From positions 1-27,497 of the IMG/VR virus record IMGVR_UViG_3300033978_000289: DNA of 27,497 bases, one strand, 5' to 3'. How positions within the stretch are numbered: position 1 is the first letter of the stretch; the number at the start of each line of letters is the position of its first letter. The DNA is from a virus. Position numbers and translations under genes: made by a program. Shown here piece by piece: positions 22,591-27,497 of the stretch. The notes under the pieces were generated by a model. The model was not told the origin of the DNA, searched no databases, and saw nothing but the letters and a program-made list of their open reading frames with translations.

Positions 22591-22754
22591 CAGCACACCA
22601 TCCCGTATTCTTCACGAAGTATTTTTTTATAAGGTAAACCTTGTTCTTTAAGTTCTTTAACCAGTTTCAGTTTATGATACAAAGCGGCATCTCCACCAAA
22701 ACCAAGTGCCTTTACAATCGTATCCAGTTCGTTATCATTAATAGGCAAGTCCAT
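22590..22754 (-). CDS. 54-aa conserved protein between gp43 and uvsX
   Basis: This small ORF reads MDLPINDNELDTIVKALGFG, then GDAALYHKLKLVKELKEQGL, PYKKILREEYGMVC. It looks fully helical and mildly basic, with no membrane segment. Its ATG overlaps the gp43 stop (TAATG) and its stop overlaps the uvsX ATG (TGATG), so all three are probably translated in a coupled way. I recall a similar small gene at this place in cyanomyoviruses. Its role is unknown. Confidence 0.85.
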   Translation of the reverse strand: MDLPINDNELDTIVKALGFGGDAALYHKLKLVKELKEQGLPYKKILREEYGMVC

Positions 22755-25255
22755 TAAGCAAAAAATAGTTCAAGGTTTACGGTTTTTTCCACATTCCATC
22801 CAATAGAATCAAGGATAGATTTGAGTGGTTCTACAAAACTCTTTTCAAATTGTAGTTCATAGTCGATGTATTTGTCAAGACCAAGTTCTTTGGGAAAGTC
22901 TTGAATAAAGGAGATAATATTCTCCTGAATGATATTTGGTTTTTTAAGATAGACAAACTTAATCTTCTCACCGTTTGCAATGAGTGAATACTTATTTGTC
23001 AGTTTATTTTCCTTTATATAATGATTGAAGAGAAGTGCTCCACGAATATGAATGGGAGTTCCTTTGTTGTAAATATCAGAAGATGAATAATATTTACGGA
23101 CATCAGAAGCAGTTCGTGGAAAAGCAATTTGTTCTGGTGGAAGTTTTTTGAAATCAGAGCGGCACTTATCAATAAACTCAATTACCTCTTCCTCTGTTCC
23201 ACTCATCATCAGTTTGAGTCCATCTTTAATCATCTGACGGCAAGGTGCAGGAGTAGAAGACTTAACTGCCTCAATACCCATCATCTTCAGTTTAGGTTCT
23301 TCATAGCGAACACCTTCACTATCCCAGACATTCAGAATGTAACGCTTTTTAGCAGTCCAGATTCCACGCTCAGCAATGTTCTCACGTTTCATCTGCATCT
23401 TCTGGTCATAAGCATTCACATAGGTCGCCAATTCTTGGTAGCAACCTTCAATATACTTTTCAAATTCCACCTGACAGACCTTATCAAGGAACGAAACAAC
23501 GCTTTGAGTAGTTTTCTCTCTTCCCTTGTATACACTTTCAACCAAAGGACCCATATTAAGATAGATAGAGTCAGTATCTGAAGCAATAACATAGTCCACC
23601 TCATCAGTTTTGAGAATTTTATTCAGATAGGCATTCATCTTGTTCTCAATCCAACGGATAGAAACCTGACCCGACAAGGTGATTGCCTCAGCGTTTGCTA
23701 GTTTGTAATAACGGAAATACTGATTGCCGATAGCACCATAAGCAGAGTTAAGTTGAATCTTCCTCGCCATTTGGATGTTGTTGCATCTTGCAATCTCTTT
23801 TTCCAAGTCTTTCGTCTTTTTCTTTTCATACTCTTGTTTGGCAGCAAGCATTTTCTTTTTGTAGATGGTGCGATCCTTATAGATCTTTTCCATCAACTCT
23901 GGAAGAAATCCACGCACATCTTTGCGGAACATTGCTCCGTTAGCACAAACCGCGTAGTCTTTATACAACTCAAAGTTAGTCTGTTGATTGAGAATTTTAT
24001 CAACAGTTACATTTGGATGCCTCTCTTCTAGAAGAGTTTCTGGCGAGATGTTGTATTGCATAATGAGGTGAGGGTATAGCGAGTTGAGGTCAAAAGACAC
24101 AACCCAGTCATACTTTCCAGGAATAGGTTCCTTAACATAAGCACCAGCATACTTAGAATCTTTATCAGAACGTTCTTTGGGAGGAATCACAATGTTCCTC
24201 TTTTTCAGATAGTTGTAGATAATCGTGTCCCACATTCTTACTTGCGAAAAAACATCTGTATAATTTGCTTTGGCGTCATATGCCATCGTCAAAGCAAGTT
24301 CAATCAGTTTCATCTTGTCTTCCATACGGTCAACAAGTTCCACGTCAATGATGTTGTATTCTACAAACTTCTGCCAACCTTTCGTGTAGAAGTCTTTGAA
24401 AGTATCAAACTCGGAGTGGTCAAGTTTCTTTTGACCCAATTCGACACTTGCAATATAATCAAGGCGATAAGATTCCTGTGCCTTATAAGTAAACTTCTTA
24501 TAAAGGTTTAGATAATCAAGTTGACTAATACCACCAACATCGTATGAAATATGCTTACGACCAGCAACATAAATTTCATCCTCAGTCACAAGACCCCAAG
24601 GAGAAAAACGTTTCATCAACTTCTCACCAAGAATACGGTCCAAACGACGAACCAAATATGGAACGTCATATAGTTCAATATTCCAACCAGTTACAACTTC
24701 TGGTGTATTCTCTTCAACCATCCACCAGTTGATAAAGTCCATCAACAAGTCACGCTCGTTATCAAAAGAACGATAAATCACATTCTTTTGTTGATTCTTA
24801 AATGGACCCATACCCCAAGTACGAATCTGTTTAGAAGAATAGTCCTGAATAGTAATCAACAGAACTTCTTCTGCAGCAGATTCTACATCAGGAAATCCAT
24901 TCTCCGATGCAACCTCAATATCAAGAGTAGTAACCTTAACTTTACTAATATCAAACTTTAGTTCCTCCTCTGGATACATTTCAGAGATATACTGATAAAT
25001 GTATTGAGTATTTCCATAGATTTTAAAGTTTTCTACTCCCTCATACTTTTTGATAAACTCCCGACAGTCACGAACAGACCCAGGTTCAACTGCCTCTACA
25101 TATTCGCCACTTAATGTCTGATATTTGGTTTTCTTTTGAGAAGGGACAAAAAGAGTCGGGTTGAACTTCTCCCGAGTCATAAAGTGTTTACCATCTTCAT
25201 AACCACGGACCAAGAAGTGATCCCCGACCATTTGAACGTTTGTATAAAATCGCAT
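22754..25255 (-). CDS. gp43: DNA polymerase, family B, T4 gp43-like
   Basis: This is the replicative polymerase with proofreading. The 833-aa protein is slightly shorter than T4 gp43 (898). Exonuclease motifs are Exo I TLDIEVASENG (D112, E114), Exo II VVTGWNIELYDVPYL and Exo III YNIIDVELVDRM. Polymerase motifs are A DLNSLYPHLIMQYNISPETL, B KIQLNSAYGAIGNQYFRYY and C ASDTDSIY, all intact. The C-terminus ends VNLELFFA, a clamp-binding-like hydrophobic tail. The start overlaps the stop of the 84-aa gene (TAATG), and the stop overlaps the 54-aa gene (TAATG). Confidence 0.97.
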   Translation of the reverse strand: MRFYTNVQMVGDHFLVRGYEDGKHFMTREKFNPTLFVPSQKKTKYQTLSGEYVEAVEPGSVRDCREFIKKYEGVENFKIYGNTQYIYQYISEMYPEEELKFDISKVKVTTLDIEVASENGFPDVESAAEEVLLITIQDYSSKQIRTWGMGPFKNQQKNVIYRSFDNERDLLMDFINWWMVEENTPEVVTGWNIELYDVPYLVRRLDRILGEKLMKRFSPWGLVTEDEIYVAGRKHISYDVGGISQLDYLNLYKKFTYKAQESYRLDYIASVELGQKKLDHSEFDTFKDFYTKGWQKFVEYNIIDVELVDRMEDKMKLIELALTMAYDAKANYTDVFSQVRMWDTIIYNYLKKRNIVIPPKERSDKDSKYAGAYVKEPIPGKYDWVVSFDLNSLYPHLIMQYNISPETLLEERHPNVTVDKILNQQTNFELYKDYAVCANGAMFRKDVRGFLPELMEKIYKDRTIYKKKMLAAKQEYEKKKTKDLEKEIARCNNIQMARKIQLNSAYGAIGNQYFRYYKLANAEAITLSGQVSIRWIENKMNAYLNKILKTDEVDYVIASDTDSIYLNMGPLVESVYKGREKTTQSVVSFLDKVCQVEFEKYIEGCYQELATYVNAYDQKMQMKRENIAERGIWTAKKRYILNVWDSEGVRYEEPKLKMMGIEAVKSSTPAPCRQMIKDGLKLMMSGTEEEVIEFIDKCRSDFKKLPPEQIAFPRTASDVRKYYSSSDIYNKGTPIHIRGALLFNHYIKENKLTNKYSLIANGEKIKFVYLKKPNIIQENIISFIQDFPKELGLDKYIDYELQFEKSFVEPLKSILDSIGWNVEKTVNLELFFA

Positions 25256-25509
25256 TATGCAGTCAATTCAAGATACTTTTCAATAATTTCTTCTTTTGGA
25301 TCAACAATAGTAAGAATACTATCCGAATGAATCATCATTTCTCGTTGATCGGTTACTTCTGGCCAAGGAGTTAAATTTCCTTCAGAATCAATCTTATAAG
25401 GGTTTATAAGTTTACAATCAGGTTCTCCAAGTTCAGATCCAACTTCAATAATTTCAGTGACAATTACATTGTCAACTTTCAGTAAAAGACACTTGACCGT
25501 CTTGCTCAT
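25255..25509 (-). CDS. 84-aa protein, tandem paralogue of the 110-aa gene
   Basis: This small beta-rich protein is laid out as KCLLLKVDNVIVTEIIEV, LINPYKI, a DSEGNLTPWPEVT segment and SILTIVDPKEEIIEKYLEL. The neighbour just upstream has the same order of motifs (LALLKSG..II, TKPHKIE, LAPWIVLT, WIVTIVEPIQTIKEMYEE), so the two are diverged duplicates. Short strands around a PxKI turn suggest a small barrel (LSm or SH3-like), but this is a guess. A GGAG ribosome site lies seven bases before the ATG at 25509. It is coupled to gp43 through TAATG. Confidence 0.8.
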   Translation of the reverse strand: MSKTVKCLLLKVDNVIVTEIIEVGSELGEPDCKLINPYKIDSEGNLTPWPEVTDQREMMIHSDSILTIVDPKEEIIEKYLELTA

Positions 25510-25804
25510 TTACTTTCTCCTCATACATTTCTTTTATAGTTTGAATTGGTTCCACGATTGTAACAATCCAATCTGGTGGAACTGGAATTTGATCATCGCT
25601 AGTTAAAACGATCCACGGTGCTAATGAAACCTCCAAATCACCTTTTGTAGATTCATTTTCTTCTACCAATAAAAATGCTTTTCTGGTCTCAATTTTATGT
25701 GGTTTAGTAAAGAGATACCCACAGACCTTATCATCAGAAATAAGTTCTTTAGCATCTGAAATAATGGTCTCACCAGATTTTAGTAATGCTAACTTAATTG
25801 ACAT
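25472..25804 (-). CDS. 110-aa protein, tandem paralogue of the 84-aa gene
   Basis: This is the longer member of the tandem pair: MSIKLALLKSGETIISDAKEL, CGYLFTKPHKIE, an insert with LVEENESTKGDLEV, then LAPWIVLTSDDQIPVPPDW and IVTIVEPIQTIKEMYEEKV. It starts the gp43 transcript: a TTGACT-17-TATAAT promoter ends 22 bases before its ATG. The 38-base overlap with the 84-aa gene suggests coupling. Similar proteins are found in T4-like cyanophages without a known function. The position ahead of the polymerase suggests a regulatory or replication-accessory role. Confidence 0.8.
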   Translation of the reverse strand: MSIKLALLKSGETIISDAKELISDDKVCGYLFTKPHKIETRKAFLLVEENESTKGDLEVSLAPWIVLTSDDQIPVPPDWIVTIVEPIQTIKEMYEEKVNEQDGQVSFTES

Positions 25805-25825
25805 TTGTTAAACTATCCTCTAATC

Positions 25826-25854
25826 ATTATAGAACAAAAAAAGGGGGAAGTCAA
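25826..25854 (-). promoter_or_regulatory. Sigma70-type promoter TTGACT-17-TATAAT
   Basis: On the minus strand, TTGACT (25849-25854) and TATAAT (25826-25831) are exactly 17 bases apart. The -35 box overlaps the 3' arm of the terminator stem at 25845-25878 and the T-tract is the spacer. It should drive the 110-aa, 84-aa, gp43, uvsX and gp41 run early in infection. Confidence 0.8.
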
Positions 25855-25878
25855 CCTGGATTTTGCCAGGGACTTCCC
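25838..25878 (-). terminator. Rho-independent terminator after the 57-aa gene
   Basis: On the minus strand, GGGAAGTC pairs with GACTTCCC (25871-25878 with 25845-25852). It encloses a second stem CCTGG/CCAGG (25866-25870 with 25855-25859), and a run of T follows. It ends the hsp20/57-aa transcript. Confidence 0.85.
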
Positions 25879-25901
25879 GCGCCGACGATATTCAGTTGTA
25901 T

Positions 25902-26075
25902 TTAGTCTCCGTTACCATTCCCACCACCATCACCAGCACCGCTTCCAGGATTAATTGGAACTGCTCTTCCAGCACCCACATTAGTCACTCTTCCTTTATG
26001 ATAAACTTTATGTGCCTTTGCTGCTGGATATGAAATAGTTTTTATTTCACTAATAAACTGGTGGAAAGATTTCAT
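25902..26075 (-). CDS. 57-aa peptide with capsid-targeting-like N-terminus
   Basis: This small ORF begins MKSFHQFISEIKTISYPAAK and continues AHKVYHKGRVTNVGAGRAVP, INPGSGAGDGGGNGNGD. The first ten residues match the T4 capsid-targeting sequence, with FISE/I at the cleavage place. They also match the start of the nucleotidyltransferase at 17473. The rest is a short basic piece and a Gly/Asn/Asp tail. It would behave like a T4 internal peptide: packaged, cut and injected. It lies 12 bases after hsp20 and before a terminator. The leader CTAAATAAAAATAAAA is A-rich, with no Shine-Dalgarno. Confidence 0.75.
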   Translation of the reverse strand: MKSFHQFISEIKTISYPAAKAHKVYHKGRVTNVGAGRAVPINPGSGAGDGGGNGNGD

Positions 26076-26087
26076 TTTTATTTTTAT

Positions 26088-26522
26088 TTAGAGATAGTCC
26101 TTGCGGGAGTGATGTTCTGGTACTATTTTCCCAAGTACGATCCGTAAAAGTCCGTCTTCAAATGTGACTTCGCGGACTTCTGTGTCGTCGGATAAAGTCC
26201 ACGCTCGTTTAAAACTTCTGCTAGCCACTCCCTTGTGGATAAACGTCCTATCCGATTCGGCATCTGCTTTTTGTCCTTCGACAAAAAGTTTTCCATACTC
26301 CGTGAAGACATTGACCTCTCCTTTCTTGAATCCTGCTAATGCGAGTTCCAAATGGGATTCAACGTTATTTATTTGGACTAGGTTATATGGAGGATAGTTT
26401 GTTGAAGTTTCGTGAAGGTTAAAAATACGATCAAAATATTCATCCATTCCAATGCTGTTTCTTGTAATCCTCTCCATTAAGGCAGGAAGATCCGCAGCAG
26501 TATACCTTGTGATACTGTTCAT
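26088..26522 (-). CDS. hsp20: Small heat shock protein Hsp20
   Basis: This 144-aa alpha-crystallin-type chaperone is widely found in cyanomyoviruses and is thought to protect proteins or assist head assembly. The N-terminal helical region (1-42) is followed by the crystallin domain from YPPYNLVQINNVESHLELAL through YGKLFVEGQK, GVASRSFKRAWTLSDDTEV and the FEDGLLRIVL motif. A short tail (GKIVPEHHSRKDYL) follows. A ribosome site AAAGGAG lies nine bases before the ATG. The gene and the 57-aa peptide sit between two terminators as a separate module inserted between regA and the polymerase run. Confidence 0.95.
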   Translation of the reverse strand: MNSITRYTAADLPALMERITRNSIGMDEYFDRIFNLHETSTNYPPYNLVQINNVESHLELALAGFKKGEVNVFTEYGKLFVEGQKADAESDRTFIHKGVASRSFKRAWTLSDDTEVREVTFEDGLLRIVLGKIVPEHHSRKDYL

Positions 26523-26580
26523 TATTGTAGCTCCTTTAAAAGCGAGGTTTGATTGTGTGGACCCAAAAGGCGTCCTTACT

Positions 26581-26594
26581 ATTATATAGGTATA
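26581..26594 (-). promoter_or_regulatory. Probable promoter for hsp20 (-10 TATAAT)
   Basis: On the minus strand, TATACC (26589-26594) and TATAAT (26581-26586) follow the terminator T-tract about 60 bases before the hsp20 ATG. The layout is like the two terminator/promoter elements at 5349 and 25826, but the -35 match (TTCAAC in the hairpin, 18 bases before TATACC) is weak. Confidence 0.45.
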
Positions 26595-26600
26595 GACAAT

Positions 26601-26624
26601 AAAAAGGGGAGTGTTGAACTCCCC
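26601..26624 (-). terminator. Rho-independent terminator after regA
   Basis: On the minus strand, GGGGAGT, loop TCAAC and ACTCCCC form a 7-bp stem (26606-26612 with 26618-26624), followed by five T. It lies seven bases past the regA stop. Confidence 0.9.
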
Positions 26625-26630
26625 AATTTA

Positions 26631-27071
26631 TCATTCGGCATCCTCTACCTTTTTCTTTTTGGCACCAATATTATACTTGGTCTCCAGAATCCAGTCCCCC
26701 TTGTCCTTATAAGCAAGAACTTTAATTTGATTCAAGGGAGCAATATCCTGAATCTTTTTAAGATCAACAATCTCAATCAGACCCCAATCAGCAAGAAGTT
26801 GGGCGATACGATTGCGACGCTGAACATCATTCACAGTCAGGTTTGCGTGTTTGCCGTCCAGGGCAAACAGTTCCTTAAAGTGAACGAGATAATATCTACC
26901 TTGCTTGTGTAGAATATGACAAGACTGATAGATTTTCTTTTCTTTTCTTGAAGCAACTCCGATTCGGGTCAAAGTTTCACGAACTTTCAAAAAGTCATCT
27001 GGTTCATTCAGAATGACTTCCACCATTTGATCGGGCGTCCACTTTACTTCAGGTTCTTGAACGACACTCAT
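26631..27071 (-). CDS. regA: RegA translational repressor
   Basis: This RNA-binding protein represses translation of early phage mRNAs near their start codons and controls its own message in T4. The 146-aa protein aligns with T4 RegA through PDDFLKVRETLTRIGVASRKEKK, YQSCHILHKQGRYYLVHFKELFALDGK, and RRNRIAQLLADWGLIEIV. The first 16 residues and the basic/acidic tail (GAKKKKVEDAE) are extra compared with T4. The start overlaps the gp62 stop (ATGA). A terminator follows directly. Confidence 0.95.
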   Translation of the reverse strand: MSVVQEPEVKWTPDQMVEVILNEPDDFLKVRETLTRIGVASRKEKKIYQSCHILHKQGRYYLVHFKELFALDGKHANLTVNDVQRRNRIAQLLADWGLIEIVDLKKIQDIAPLNQIKVLAYKDKGDWILETKYNIGAKKKKVEDAE

Positions 27072-27448
27072 TTTGTTCCTCCAGTTTCAAATTTCGATTT
27101 TATAAAATTAAGTTGTTCTTTAGTAAGAATCCTCAAAGCTTGTTTTGCCTTCTCATTACTATATCCATAGTAACGTTTAACATAATCAAGGTCTTTGATT
27201 TTATCTTGACGGAGCCAGGGAGAAAATCTCTTCTTTTTCCTCAGACTATTTATAAAAAAGTCATATTGAAGTTTTTTGGGGAGGAAATGATACTGATTCA
27301 TTTCGTTCGCAAACATAATACAATCAATGTGTCCAGAGAGGCAGCGATTGATAATATAAGGAGCATATTCCTTCTCAAGAGAAGGGTCTTCATCAATCAG
27401 ATGTTTCTTCGTTTGATTGATCGAGTTTAACCAGTCCTTCAATTCCAT
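27068..27448 (-). CDS. gp62: Sliding clamp loader small subunit, T4 gp62-like
   Basis: This is the small subunit of the gp44/gp62 complex that loads the gp45 clamp. From the ATG at 27448 the protein is 126 aa (MELKDWLNSINQTKKHLIDE), shorter than T4 gp62 (187), as in cyanophages. Helical segments include YAPYIINRCLSGHIDCIMFANEMN, FFINSLRKKKRFSPW and YGYSNEKAKQALRILTKEQLNFIK. A GTG further upstream (27487) is in frame but adds MSKNNVKNSCFLI, which looks like the end of an upstream gene's region. The upstream neighbour, probably gp44 by synteny, is outside the window. The stop overlaps regA (ATGA). Confidence 0.88.
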   Translation of the reverse strand: MELKDWLNSINQTKKHLIDEDPSLEKEYAPYIINRCLSGHIDCIMFANEMNQYHFLPKKLQYDFFINSLRKKKRFSPWLRQDKIKDLDYVKRYYGYSNEKAKQALRILTKEQLNFIKSKFETGGTK

Positions 27449-27497
27449 AATTAAAAAGCAAGAGTTCTTTACGTTGTTTTTGCTCACGCATATATTC

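Noticed and set aside
27247-27254. TATAAATA box inside gp62
   Set aside because: It lies within coding sequence, about 175 bases before regA, which is an early gene; probably chance in A/T-rich DNA.
27449-27497. Possible 3' end of gp44 at the right edge
   Set aside because: Synteny predicts it, but fewer than 50 bases are present and no frame can be chosen with confidence.

Overview
The window looks like a piece of a T4-type marine myovirus, most like the cyanophages of Synechococcus and Prochlorococcus. The right half carries the T4 replication core in its usual order (gp62, regA, gp43, uvsX, gp41). It is interleaved with genes typical of cyanomyoviruses: hsp20, a 2OG-Fe(II) oxygenase and mazG. 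The left half has class I ribonucleotide reductase, gp61 primase, a 'MALWGNRD' virion protein and a virion-associated nucleotidyltransferase. The host assignment is inference, because no photosynthesis gene lies in the window. All 36 protein genes and both tRNAs are on the minus strand, so transcription runs from high to low coordinates. There is no gene-free stretch longer than about 150 bases.

Layout in transcription order. (1) 27448-19062, replication: gp62 and regA; then hsp20 and a 57-aa peptide between two terminator/promoter elements; then two tandem paralogues, gp43, a 54-aa protein, uvsX, the oxygenase, gp41, mazG and a 61-aa protein, packed with TAATG, TGATG or ATGA overlaps. (2) 19063-14405, first late block: a HEXXH protein, tRNA-Ala(UGC), tRNA-Leu(UAG), a 307-aa unknown, the nucleotidyltransferase, a multidomain DUF3008 protein and a 59-aa membrane peptide, closed by a terminator. 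(3) 14398-8201: a virion protein and four small conserved genes running without a visible terminator into gp61, nrdA and nrdB. (4) 8194-5366: two paralogous Pro-rich proteins, each with its own late promoter and terminator. (5) 5378-3272, lysis-like block: a SegE-like GIY-YIG protein, a 62-aa protein, a C39-like peptidase, a 45-aa protein and a GH24 lysozyme, all overlapping. (6) 3276-1, envelope block: an autotransporter-like secreted protein, a small barrel-like protein and a partial holin-like protein.

Regulation is readable. Late promoters of the NATAAATA type stand before the late genes. Rho-independent terminators are fused directly to promoters. In three of them the U-tract runs into TATAAATA; in two or three others a sigma70 -35 box lies inside the hairpin, and a -10 box follows the T-tract.

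The most interesting points are: N-termini matching the T4 capsid-targeting sequence on a nucleotidyltransferase and on a 57-aa peptide, which suggests they are packaged and delivered with the DNA; the composite terminator/promoter cassettes; a common 45-residue N-terminal module on two different putative lysis enzymes; and a phage-encoded autotransporter-like protein beside the lysis genes.
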